From JAAYUD01 sp963676865 (GTDB lineage Bacteria > Bacteroidota > Bacteroidia > Bacteroidales > Bacteroidaceae): a stretch of DNA of 64,000 nucleotides. Position numbers and translations under genes: made by a program. The first letter of the stretch is position 1. Each line of letters begins with the position of its first letter. Shown here one piece after another: positions 1 through 7,858 of the stretch. The stretch covers positions 2,418,001 to 2,482,000 of the forward strand of contig CAXXSS010000001.1 of NCBI GenBank assembly GCA_963676865.2. Direction: 5' to 3'. Under the pieces are notes generated by a model. The model was not told where the DNA came from. It saw nothing but the letters and a program-made list of their open reading frames with translations, and did not search any database.

Positions 1-372
1 AATGCCCATTCCTGCTTCTTCTGCAAGCAGACTGAAAGTTTGGGCGACAAGTAGCGTGTCCATTGAGGCATTGTAAAATGACATTAGGTTGTTGTAGCCG
101 GGTTCTGCTTTTCGCTGTTTGCACCATAGAGAGAAGCGGTGAAAATCTGCACAAAATGTCAATACCACGGGAGCTCCTTTTATCATTGGTTGGTTGAAGT
201 GTGCGGGTGAAAGTTCCTGTTTCATTGTTTGATCTCTGGTGACGATGACACTGTAGAGTTGCATTCCCCCCATTGTAGAAGAACGGAACGATTCTGATAA
301 TAGCCGATTCAATAATTCGGCAGGAACGTCTTTATTCGAATATTTTCTAATTGTTTTTCTATCTGTCAACAT
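1..372 (-). CDS. Nitroreductase-family flavoprotein (C-terminus beyond window)
   Basis: The reverse-strand frame runs open from an ATG at 372 to the window edge, giving the first 124 residues. It opens MLTDRKTIRKYSNKDVP, the usual N-terminal arginine-rich start of FMN-dependent nitroreductases. It continues with the SESFRSSTMGGMQLYSV segment, where these enzymes place the FMN-contacting loop, then a 'GAPVVLTFCAD' strand and a helix 'MDTLLVAQTFSLLAEEAGMG'. The family uses NAD(P)H to reduce nitroaromatics, quinones or flavins in the cytoplasm; the substrate here is unknown. The C-terminal half is missing because of the window boundary, not because of damage. Its start faces away from nrdJ, so the two are divergently transcribed. 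Confidence 0.85.
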   Translation of the reverse strand, partial: MLTDRKTIRKYSNKDVPAELLNRLLSESFRSSTMGGMQLYSVIVTRDQTMKQELSPAHFNQPMIKGAPVVLTFCADFHRFSLWCKQRKAEPGYNNLMSFYNASMDTLLVAQTFSLLAEEAGMGI

Positions 373-567
373 ATTGTTTGTTGTTTGGTTGATTTTTATA
401 TTGCAAAGTAAGCATAAAATTTTCATTTTTGTTTATTCATTCTATTATTTAATTTTTATTTTGGAAAACTTTTTATTTTATTCTAAATTTTATAGTATTG
501 ATTATCAGTAAATAAACTTTTTGTTTTAGAAATCTTTTTGAATGTTGATAACTTATTGTGCTATTTC

Positions 568-598
568 TTTGATAAATCGAAAAACCTTATTAGTTTTG
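568..598 (+). promoter_or_regulatory. Bacteroides-type promoter of nrdJ
   Basis: TTTG at 568-571, a 19-bp spacer and TAGTTTTG at 591-598 fit the -33/-7 pattern of Bacteroidetes primary sigma factor promoters. The predicted start near 605 leaves a leader of about 75 nt before nrdJ. The rest of the 373-679 gap is AT-rich, with no gene visible. The leader looks too short for a cobalamin riboswitch, even though nrdJ depends on that cofactor. Confidence 0.65.
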
Positions 599-679
599 TA
601 GCAGCAATCTAATATTATATATTTCCATTTCTCTCTTTTTGTAAATTTTGATTAAGTGTTATATTAACTAGGTATTATT

Positions 680-3229
680 ATGTCTAATAAAGAAATAAAA
701 AAGTCTACATATTCTTATGATGAGGCTTACGAAGCATCTTTGAATTATTTTCAGGGTGATGAATTGGCAGCGCGTGTTTGGCTAAATAAGTACGCTATGA
801 AAGATTCTTTCGGCAATATCTACGAGAAGTCTCCGGTAGATATGCATTGGCGTCTTGCTCGCGAAATCGCCCGTATCGAATCCAAGTACCCTAATGCTTT
901 GAGCGCAGAAGAGGTTTTCGAATTGCTCGATCATTTTCAATATATTGTTCCTGCCGGTAGCCCCATGACGGGTATCGGAAATAACCATCAGGTTGCTTCG
1001 CTGTCCAATTGTTTTGTTATAGGTGTGGATGGCAATGCCGATTCTTATGGCGCTATCATAAAGATAGATGAGGAGCAGGTTCAGTTGATGAAACGCCGTG
1101 GTGGTGTTGGCCATGATTTGTCGCACATTCGTCCGAAAGGTTCTCCGGTGAAGAATTCGGCTTTGACTTCTACGGGATTAGTCCCTTTCATGGAGCGCTA
1201 TTCCAACTCTACTCGCGAAGTGGCTCAAGACGGGCGCCGTGGTGCGTTGATGTTGTCTGTATCTGTCAAACATCCCGATTCGGAAGCATTTATTGACGCT
1301 AAAATGACCGAAGGGAAAGTCACGGGTGCGAATGTTTCTGTCCGCATTGACGATGAGTTTATGCAATCGGCCATCAACGACACTCCCTATTTACAAATAT
1401 ATCCTGTCGATTCTGATGAACCGAAATATCAAAAAGAGGTAAGTGCGCGGCAGCTATGGGAAAAGATCATTCACAATGCATGGAAGTCTGCCGAACCGGG
1501 TGTCTTGTTCTGGGATACCATTATTCGTGAGTCTGTTCCCGATTGCTATGCCGATCTTGGTTTCCGCACCATCTCCACTAATCCATGTGGCGAGATTCCA
1601 TTGTGCCCTTATGATTCTTGTCGTTTGTTGGCTGTTAATCTCTATTCGTATGTTGTAAATCCTTTTAAAAAAGATGCTTATTTCGATTTTGAATTGTTTA
1701 AGAAGCATGCTGCCATTGCTCAAAAGATAATGGACGATATTATTGATCTGGAATTGGAGAAAATACAGCAAATATTGAATAAAATTAATTCGGACCCGGA
1801 AGATGATGAAACAAAGAATACGGAACGTCGTCTTTGGGAGAAGATCTATAAGAAGAGCAGCATGGGACGTCGTACCGGTGTCGGTATCACAGCTGAGGGA
1901 GATATGCTTGCAGCTTTGAATTATCGCTATGGAACGGACAAAGCAACTGATTTCTCGGAAGAAGTACACAAAACATTGGCTTTGGCTGCTTATCGCTCAT
2001 CAACTATGATGGCTAAGGATAGAGGAGCTTTCGAGATATTCGATGCTAAGCGTGAAGAGGAAAATCCTTTCATTAATCGCTTACGTCAGGCCGATCCGGA
2101 ACTTTATGATTTGATGGTGAAATATGGACGTCGCAATATTGCATGCCTTACCATCGCTCCTACCGGCACAACGAGCTTGATGACACAAACAACATCGGGC
2201 ATTGAGCCTGTATTCCTTCCCGTGTATAAGCGTCGTCGCAAAGTGAATCCTAATGATGTGAATGTACACATCGATTTTATTGATTCGACAGGTGATGCTT
2301 TTGAAGAGTATATCGTATTTCATGCGAAGTTTGTTACATGGATGGAGTCGCAGGGCTATAATCCGGCAAAGCACTATACGCAAGAAGAAATCGATGAATT
2401 GGTGCAGAAGTCTCCTTATTATAAAGCTACATCGAATGATGTAGACTGGATGAAGAAGGTTGAGATGCAGGGAAAAATTCAAAAATGGGTGGATCATTCT
2501 ATCAGTGTGACGATTAATCTTCCTAATGATGCCACAGAAGAATTGGTCGATCAGCTTTACGTTGAAGCATGGAAGTCTGGTTGCAAAGGTTGTACGGTCT
2601 ATAGAGACGGGTCTCGTGATGGTGTACTGGTTGCAGCATCTTCTGATAAGAAAGAACTGCTTCCGTGTAAGCCGCCTGTAGTCATTGAAGAACGGCCTAG
2701 AACGTTGGATTGCGATGTTGTCCGTTTTCAGAATAATAAAGAAAAATGGGTTGCTTTCGTCGGATTATTAGACGGTCGTCCTTACGAAATATTCACCGGA
2801 TTGCAGGATGATGACGAAGGCATATCATTGCCCAAAAGTATCACTCATGGACATATAATCAAAAATGTCGACGAATTTGGCAATAAACGTTATGACTTCC
2901 AGTTCGAGAATAAGCGTGGCTACAAGACAACCGTAGAAGGACTTTCCGAGAAATTCAACAAAGAGTATTGGAATTATGCCAAACTTATTTCGGGTGTTAT
3001 CCGCTATCGGATGCCTATCGAGAATGTCATCAAATTGGTTAGTCAGCTTCAGCTCGATAGCGAAAACATCAATACATGGAAGAATGGTGTCGAAAGAGCT
3101 TTGAAGAAATATGTTTCCGACGGTACGGCGGTGAAAGGCAAAAAATGTCCTAATTGCGGCAACGAAACGCTTATCTATCAAGAAGGTTGTCTTATTTGTA
3201 CTTCTTGTGGAGCTTCGCGTTGCGGATAA
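680..3229 (+). CDS. nrdJ: Adenosylcobalamin-dependent (class II) ribonucleotide reductase
   Basis: This enzyme converts ribonucleotides to deoxyribonucleotides using a B12-derived radical, independent of oxygen. Its 849 residues are typical of bacterial NrdJ. Visible markers are the SLSNCFV cysteine segment near residue 110, the 'RRGGVGHDLSHIRPKG' loop, the active-site NPCGEIPL at 301-308, and LTIAPTGTTSLM near 490. The C-terminus is a zinc-ribbon-like tail with CxxC pairs (CPNCG, CTSCG) ending in SRCG, the kind of tail that re-reduces the active site. There is no partner subunit gene nearby, as expected for class II. A strong promoter-like pair precedes it and an intrinsic terminator follows it, so it is probably monocistronic. 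Confidence 0.95.
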   Translation: MSNKEIKKSTYSYDEAYEASLNYFQGDELAARVWLNKYAMKDSFGNIYEKSPVDMHWRLAREIARIESKYPNALSAEEVFELLDHFQYIVPAGSPMTGIGNNHQVASLSNCFVIGVDGNADSYGAIIKIDEEQVQLMKRRGGVGHDLSHIRPKGSPVKNSALTSTGLVPFMERYSNSTREVAQDGRRGALMLSVSVKHPDSEAFIDAKMTEGKVTGANVSVRIDDEFMQSAINDTPYLQIYPVDSDEPKYQKEVSARQLWEKIIHNAWKSAEPGVLFWDTIIRESVPDCYADLGFRTISTNPCGEIPLCPYDSCRLLAVNLYSYVVNPFKKDAYFDFELFKKHAAIAQKIMDDIIDLELEKIQQILNKINSDPEDDETKNTERRLWEKIYKKSSMGRRTGVGITAEGDMLAALNYRYGTDKATDFSEEVHKTLALAAYRSSTMMAKDRGAFEIFDAKREEENPFINRLRQADPELYDLMVKYGRRNIACLTIAPTGTTSLMTQTTSGIEPVFLPVYKRRRKVNPNDVNVHIDFIDSTGDAFEEYIVFHAKFVTWMESQGYNPAKHYTQEEIDELVQKSPYYKATSNDVDWMKKVEMQGKIQKWVDHSISVTINLPNDATEELVDQLYVEAWKSGCKGCTVYRDGSRDGVLVAASSDKKELLPCKPPVVIEERPRTLDCDVVRFQNNKEKWVAFVGLLDGRPYEIFTGLQDDDEGISLPKSITHGHIIKNVDEFGNKRYDFQFENKRGYKTTVEGLSEKFNKEYWNYAKLISGVIRYRMPIENVIKLVSQLQLDSENINTWKNGVERALKKYVSDGTAVKGKKCPNCGNETLIYQEGCLICTSCGASRCG

Positions 3230-3262
3230 CTACCTCTTAGGGTATACAGTATAAAAATGGAG

Positions 3263-3298
3263 GAACGTGTCATTCTTTGGCACGTTCTGTTTTTTTTC
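3263..3298 (+). terminator. Intrinsic terminator after nrdJ
   Basis: GAACGTG (3263-3269) pairs with CACGTTC (3281-3287) and is followed by a run of T from 3290. It separates nrdJ from nadK. Confidence 0.8.
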
Positions 3299-3363
3299 TA
3301 TCTATTGATAGAATAATCGTATATTTTACTTATTTTTGTATCTCGCATTAGATTTTATTCATT

Positions 3364-4239
3364 ATGAAGTTTGCAATATTTGGAAATAATTTTCAAGCAC
3401 ACAAGTTATTATCCGCAGAACATCTTTTTTATCTGCTGGGGAAAATGAACGCCGAAATTTATGTTTGTCGTTGTTTTTATGATTTTCTGAAGAAAGAAGA
3501 TAACTTTAGAATGCCTTCGGATATCAACGTGTTTGACGGTAACGATTTCGATGCCGATATGGTTATTAGTATTGGGGGAGACGGAACGTTTCTGTATGCG
3601 GCAAGTAAGGTGGGCGATAAAAACATCCCCATATTGGGTATTAATACCGGACGATTGGGTTTCTTGTCGGATGTATATCCCGAAGAGTTGGAAGAAGCTT
3701 TTGATGAAATAAGCAACCAACATTATCGGGTTGAAGAAAGGAGCGTACTGCAACTGATAACGGACGATCCCAAACTGCAAGAAGAGCCTTTTGCTCTAAA
3801 TGATATCGCAGTGATGAAACACGATAGCTCATCCATGATCAGTATTTATACTACGGTCAATGGAGCCTATCTGCATACCTATCAAGCCGACGGACTAATT
3901 GTGTCTACCCCTACCGGCTCTACGGCTTATTCGCTTAGTGTGGGCGGCCCTATTATGGTGCCTCATGCCCAAACCATCGCGCTTACTCCAATAGCCCCCC
4001 ATAGCTTGAATGTGAGGCCTATCGTGATGTGTGACGATTGGGAAGTGTCATTGCGGGTCGAAAGTCGCAGTCACAACTATCTTGTCGCTATAGACGGGCG
4101 GAGTATCTCTTGCGAAGAAGGTATGCAACTCACCATTCGCCGTGCCCCATACTCCATCAAAGTTGTGAAGCGTTGCAATCATGTTTTTTTCAATACTTTG
4201 CGCCAGAAACTAATGTGGGGTGCCGATCGTCGTCAGTAA
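3364..4239 (+). CDS. nadK: NAD kinase
   Basis: NAD kinase phosphorylates NAD to NADP with ATP in the cytoplasm. The protein has 291 residues, normal for the family. The signature GGDGTFLYA lies near residues 71-79, with NTGRLGFLSD near 97-106 and the substrate-binding run 'STPTGSTAYSLSVGGPI' near 178-194. A -7-like TATTTTTG at 3331-3338 lies 25 bp upstream of the ATG, and the nrdJ terminator lies before it, which points to its own promoter. In many Bacteroidales nadK sits beside pdxJ; here pdxJ is far away at 58.3 kb. Confidence 0.95.
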   Translation: MKFAIFGNNFQAHKLLSAEHLFYLLGKMNAEIYVCRCFYDFLKKEDNFRMPSDINVFDGNDFDADMVISIGGDGTFLYAASKVGDKNIPILGINTGRLGFLSDVYPEELEEAFDEISNQHYRVEERSVLQLITDDPKLQEEPFALNDIAVMKHDSSSMISIYTTVNGAYLHTYQADGLIVSTPTGSTAYSLSVGGPIMVPHAQTIALTPIAPHSLNVRPIVMCDDWEVSLRVESRSHNYLVAIDGRSISCEEGMQLTIRRAPYSIKVVKRCNHVFFNTLRQKLMWGADRRQ

Positions 4240-4265
4240 ACGCCATCGGCCCCTTTATGTGTGTG

Positions 4266-5135
4266 CTATTTGAGGGTGAACGAAGAAGAACCGATCATCG
4301 AGTTGCCCGCAAATATCTCTACCCGATAAGTTCCGGGGTATAAAAACTCTTTCACATCCCAGTATACCGTGACGGGAGTTTCTTCGCCTCTATATTCTAT
4401 TGCTTTCTTGATAGAATAAGGTATATCTTTATTTTCAAACTTGAAAGTGTCTCCATCACCGAGCACCGTGTTGTCTGGCTTCGATATTCTGACATAGACC
4501 GTGCGCATGCCCGGTTCGGCCGTAATGTTTTTTGCAATCGTAAAACCAACGGCAAACTTTACGCAGTCTTTTACTTTCTTGGCTGTTTTGCCTCGTTTGT
4601 TTTTGGCTTCCATCCATACATTCGATGCATCCAATTGAGCGGCAAGCGTTACCTTTTCCGATAAGCTGCGTTTCTCTTCCGATAAGTTGTTGATTTGTTT
4701 GGATGCTACGTCATATTTTGCCGATATGTCATTAATCTGTTGGCGCTGCCTCGTTGTCAGTTGGTTCAGAGAGTCTATCTGGTTGATATAGCTCACCATG
4801 ACGCGACGTAGAGTAGACAGTTCGTTACGAAGACGGCGTATTTCAGTTGCATTGGTGCTCTTTACGCTGCGAAGCTCTTCCAGCAAGCGCTGACTCTTTT
4901 GTTGTTCTTTATCCAGTAAAGCACCCAACGAATCATTTCTGACTGTTGTTTTTATTTCATCGTACTGTTTGGAGAAGCGATAGTATTCATTTTCCAAATC
5001 ATTCTTGTCCAACACAAACTCTTGGTTGAGCGAATAATTGGCTTTCTTTTCTTTCATTAACATATACGATACGATACCGATTGCTGCTAGTAGCAAAACA
5101 ATGCAAACTGTAAATATAATAGTCTTCTTTTTCAT
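4266..5135 (-). CDS. Membrane-anchored coiled-coil protein of unknown function
   Basis: I do not recognise this as a named gene. From the ATG at 5135 (start MKKKTIIF) it encodes 289 residues: one N-terminal membrane segment (about 4-25), then a long charged stretch rich in E, K, Q and R with heptad-like spacing (about 30-170) that should form a coiled coil, then a beta-rich C-terminal domain with 'TVYVRISKPDNTVLGDGDTF' and ending 'GSSSFTLK'. The layout suggests a periplasm-facing protein anchored in the inner membrane. An in-frame ATG at 5177 would add 14 residues ahead of the basic MKKK start, so the downstream start is preferred. It converges on nadK with a 26-bp gap. Confidence 0.75.
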   Translation of the reverse strand: MKKKTIIFTVCIVLLLAAIGIVSYMLMKEKKANYSLNQEFVLDKNDLENEYYRFSKQYDEIKTTVRNDSLGALLDKEQQKSQRLLEELRSVKSTNATEIRRLRNELSTLRRVMVSYINQIDSLNQLTTRQRQQINDISAKYDVASKQINNLSEEKRSLSEKVTLAAQLDASNVWMEAKNKRGKTAKKVKDCVKFAVGFTIAKNITAEPGMRTVYVRISKPDNTVLGDGDTFKFENKDIPYSIKKAIEYRGEETPVTVYWDVKEFLYPGTYRVEIFAGNSMIGSSSFTLK

Positions 5136-5238
5136 TTCATTATATTCTTTTGTTGGTGCAAAAATAGTTATTTCCAACTAAATACACTAAATGTGTTCAC
5201 TATAAGTTATGACTTTAACTAATTTTATTAAGGAATAA

Positions 5239-5269
5239 TTTCTTTAATACGCTCATTGTAGTACCTTTG
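5239..5269 (+). promoter_or_regulatory. Bacteroides-type promoter of mdh
   Basis: TTTC at 5239-5242 and TACCTTTG at 5262-5269, separated by 19 bp, match the -33/-7 pattern with one mismatch. The predicted leader is about 45 nt. Confidence 0.65.
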
Positions 5270-5319
5270 TACTTATTAAAATAAAGTATTTATAGAATTT
5301 TTTTAATTAATAAATTATT

Positions 5320-6255
5320 ATGTCTAAAGTAACTGTAGTCGGCGCAGGTAACGTAGGTGCTACTGTAGCCAATGTACTCGTATTTCACGAAGTGGCAGAC
5401 GAGGTTGTTATGCTTGATGTTAAGCAAGGTGTATCAGAAGGTAAAGCAATGGATATGAACCAAACGGCTCAGTCATTGGGTTTCGATACCAAAGTAGTAG
5501 GTTGTACGAATGATTATGCTCAAACAGCCAATTCTGATGTTGTTGTGATCACATCGGGTATTCCTCGCAAACCGGGTATGACTCGTGAAGAACTGATTGG
5601 CGTTAATGCCGGTATCGTCAAATCTGTTGCCGACAATATTCTGAAATATTCTCCTAATACTATCTTGGTTGTTATCTCCAACCCTATGGATACGATGACT
5701 TATTTGGCTCTCAAATCATTGGGCTTGCCAAAGAATCGTGTAATCGGTATGGGTGGTATGCTCGATAGCTCACGTTTCAAATATTTCTTGTCTCAGAAGT
5801 TAGGTTGCAATGCCAACGAGGTAGACGCTATGGTTATCGGTGGTCATGGTGACAAAACAATGATCCCATTGACACGTTTGGCTTCTTATAAAGGTATGCC
5901 TGCCAGCTCTTTGATGAGCAAAGAAGATTTGGATAAAGTAGCTGCCGATACCATGGTAGGTGGTGCTACTCTTACCGGCCTGCTCGGAACTTCTGCTTGG
6001 TATGCACCGGGTGCGAGTGGAGCTTATGTTGTAGAGTCTATCATCCACGATCAGAAGAAGATGGTACCTTGCTCTGTATATCTCGAAGGCGAATACGGCC
6101 AAAGCGATATCTGCATTGGTGTTCCTGTTATTCTTGGCAAGAACGGTATCGAGAAGATTGTAGAAATCGATCTTAACGAAGAAGAAAAAGCTAAGTTCGC
6201 TGCTAGCGCTGATGCTGTTCGCGCAACAAATGCTGACTTGAAAAATGTTTTGTAA
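5320..6255 (+). CDS. mdh: Malate dehydrogenase
   Basis: This NAD-dependent enzyme interconverts malate and oxaloacetate. It belongs to the LDH-like MDH group (311 residues). The Rossmann motif is VVGAGNVGATVANVL (residues 5-19), followed by the acidic LDVK that selects NAD. The substrate-binding region 'RKPGMTREELIGVNAGI' near 87-103 carries the expected arginines, and 'VIGGHGDKTMIPL' near 173 holds the catalytic histidine. In anaerobic Bacteroidetes it works in the reductive, fumarate-forming arm of central metabolism. It has its own promoter and terminator, so it is probably a single-gene unit. Confidence 0.95.
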   Translation: MSKVTVVGAGNVGATVANVLVFHEVADEVVMLDVKQGVSEGKAMDMNQTAQSLGFDTKVVGCTNDYAQTANSDVVVITSGIPRKPGMTREELIGVNAGIVKSVADNILKYSPNTILVVISNPMDTMTYLALKSLGLPKNRVIGMGGMLDSSRFKYFLSQKLGCNANEVDAMVIGGHGDKTMIPLTRLASYKGMPASSLMSKEDLDKVAADTMVGGATLTGLLGTSAWYAPGASGAYVVESIIHDQKKMVPCSVYLEGEYGQSDICIGVPVILGKNGIEKIVEIDLNEEEKAKFAASADAVRATNADLKNVL

Positions 6256-6289
6256 TAAGAATGCTACTTTTTAGTAAACCTTATATGAG

Positions 6290-6323
6290 GCGGAAAACAG
6301 TAATGTTTTCCGCTTTTCTTTTT
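6290..6323 (+). terminator. Intrinsic terminator after mdh
   Basis: GCGGAAAAC (6290-6298) pairs perfectly with GTTTTCCGC (6305-6313) around a 6-nt loop, followed by a T-rich run. Confidence 0.85.
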
Positions 6324-6527
6324 GCCTGTGTCAATAGCACATCCCATAAATAAAGACTTTCGAAAGCCTGTGGCATGAATGAAATCGTCGTATGTTCCTT
6401 TTTTCGGTGACGTCCTTAAGTTTTTCAGAAAACGTATGGACGTCAACAAATTTAGGTACATACGTGGTTTTGGGTGGTAAGAGTCCATTGCTGCATTTGT
6501 AAGGCCATGAAATCATGTGCATTTCAA

Positions 6528-6703
6528 CCTTTGCCACCTCCGTATGACACCATTACGAACTATCATACAGTAGGTTAGCGATGCACCGTATACAACGCCA
6601 GCGAAAAAAGGTCCGAAAATCGGGTCAAGAGCATACTGTAGACTCCTTATTTTCAGCGGACCTCTGCTTAGACCGATTCTAAACGGCGCCCTACAGATAG
6701 CTG
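6528..6703 (+). repeat. Dispersed 176-bp block, copy 1
   Basis: By eye this matches the reverse complement of 48838-49013 at roughly four bases in five over its full length, and both copies are 176 bp. Two stretches are unchanged: about 26 bp at the start (CCTTTGCCACCTCCGTATGA and on) and about 29 bp in the middle (containing GCACCGTATACAACGCCAGC). One reading frame on each strand is largely open, but copy 1 has a stop in the + strand frame that is open in copy 2. Coding is therefore possible but unproven; an RNA or a mobile-element remnant are alternatives. Confidence 0.75.
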
Positions 6704-7084
6704 AGTGGCCCTTTTACACATAGACGGTTGTATTCAACAGTTGCTTTTTAGATTGTTTTTCGAGGTGGATATCGGGAGCGATTCTGATACTATTTTATCT
6801 GCACCGAAGTGCCACCTCCCGATGCTTCAATTGAAGCTGTGCTTTCAAAAAATGAATGATTCAATGTCTCGCAAAAAAAGTTTCAAAACTCTATCCGTCA
6901 TGTTATCTTATTGGCTATGAGTAATATATACAGGTTGGACTTGTTTATGGGACCTCAAAAAGGTACTATCTTTCTTATTGTTAGTGCGTTATGAACACGG
7001 ATCGTCCGCTTCGTATATCAACCGATTAGGCCATTACCCGGCATCTGTGGTGTGCGCACTGTGTAGAAACTCTTTTCCTTACTG

Positions 7085-7197
7085 CCTATGCATAGAAATG
7101 CTCCGGTTCTGTTTCTCTGCGAGAAGGTCTTTTGTACACATCTTATTGAATTATCGTTGTTGTATTTAAGGCATTTCTGTTGACTCATTTAGGTTTT
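7085..7197 (+). repeat. Leader segment of the palindrome-array element, copy 1
   Basis: This segment resembles about 25965-26085. The best-kept part is TTTTGTACACATCTTATTGA (starting at 7130), followed by looser similarity up to the GTTTTGTCGTTCC boundary of the array. In both places it immediately precedes the CACATATGTG array, so the repeated unit is longer than the array alone. Confidence 0.7.
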
Positions 7198-7287
7198 GTC
7201 GTTCCACATATGTGATTCGATCAACTCACATATATGGAACGATCGACTCACATATGTGAGTTGATCGAATCACATATGTGGAACGAC
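7198..7287. repeat. Four-box palindrome array with 22-bp period (CACATATGTG type), intact copy
   Basis: Four 10-bp boxes start at 7205, 7227, 7249 and 7271, exactly 22 bp apart. Three are the perfect palindrome CACATATGTG and the second is CACATATATG. The 12-bp linkers are ATTCGATCAACT, GAACGATCGACT and AGTTGATCGAAT; the first and third are reverse complements. The whole array is also an inverted repeat with 36-bp arms (7198-7233 and 7252-7287) around an 18-nt loop, bounded by GTCGTTC and GAACGAC. It could be a multi-dimer protein-binding site, a cruciform or RNA hairpin, or the core of a mobile element. It is not CRISPR-like, because box and linker are both self-complementary. Confidence 0.85.
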
Positions 7288-7653
7288 AATCTTCTTAGTA
7301 CAAAACATAAAATCGTTCTGATGTGAACCAACTTTCATTCGTATGTCTCACAGACTTCATCCTTATAAAAGAGTCTCTATGAGCGTTTAAAAGCCTTTTA
7401 TACAGAGTATTATGGCTTCGATACTGTGGAGGAAACGTACGAATGTAGAGCGTGCGAATTGCAACATGATTTTGTTGAAATAGACCGCCAGATTCGTAAC
7501 GATATATCTGAGTTCTTATCCCTAACTCAAATAATGATGTAATACGTATCGATGTATCGATGCGATATATAGTCAGGCCATCAATCGCGAACATAAGATG
7601 AGACTATATGGAAATATTATTTTACCTATTTTATCAAAAAAAGTTGATTTTAT

Positions 7654-7684
7654 TTTGGATATTATAATAAAAATTATATATTTG
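7654..7684 (+). promoter_or_regulatory. Bacteroides-type promoter of the lipoprotein/paralogue cluster
   Basis: TTTG at 7654-7657, a 19-bp spacer and TATATTTG at 7677-7684 form an exact -33/-7 match. The leader to the lipoprotein ATG would be about 170 nt, unusually long, and shows no recognisable riboswitch. Confidence 0.7.
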
Positions 7685-7858
7685 CGATAGATATCTATTT
7701 ACTTTGTTGTACAACTCAAAACTATTGTTTAACTAAAAACTACATTAACGTGAAAACAAAAACATCATTATTTACTTCTTCTTATGTCTCTATAATATCA
7801 ATTTTCGGATTTCAAAAGAAAATAATGTTATAGAATTCACTACTTTATTTTAGAATAT

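Larger units (their letters stand above)
6324..7858. other. Gene-free stretch of 1.5 kb carrying dispersed repeats
   Basis: Short open frames exist here (for example 6705-6920 and 7295-7594), but none has family-like composition, a signal peptide or a matching promoter, so I treat the stretch as non-coding. It holds a 176-bp block (6528-6703) repeated at 48838-49013, a segment (about 7085-7197) repeated before the insertion sequence at 26 kb, a four-box palindrome array (7198-7287), and the promoter of the following lipoprotein gene. The remaining sequence shows nothing I can interpret. Confidence 0.7.

Noticed and set aside
605..679. Cobalamin riboswitch upstream of nrdJ
   Set aside because: The leader is about 75 nt and lacks the B12-box and the large multi-helix length these riboswitches need.
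6705..6920. 71-codon open frame after the 176-bp block
   Set aside because: It has no family-like composition, signal peptide or promoter, and it runs across repeat sequence whose second copy does not keep the frame.
7198..7287. Possible CRISPR array
   Set aside because: The repeats are 10-bp palindromes with 12-bp linkers that are also self-complementary, only four units, and no cas genes are near. Spacers in CRISPR arrays are unique and not symmetric.
7295..7594. 99-codon open frame on the reverse strand beside the array
   Set aside because: No recognisable domain, and the equivalent stretch after the second array copy is not open. It is probably chance in AT-rich DNA.
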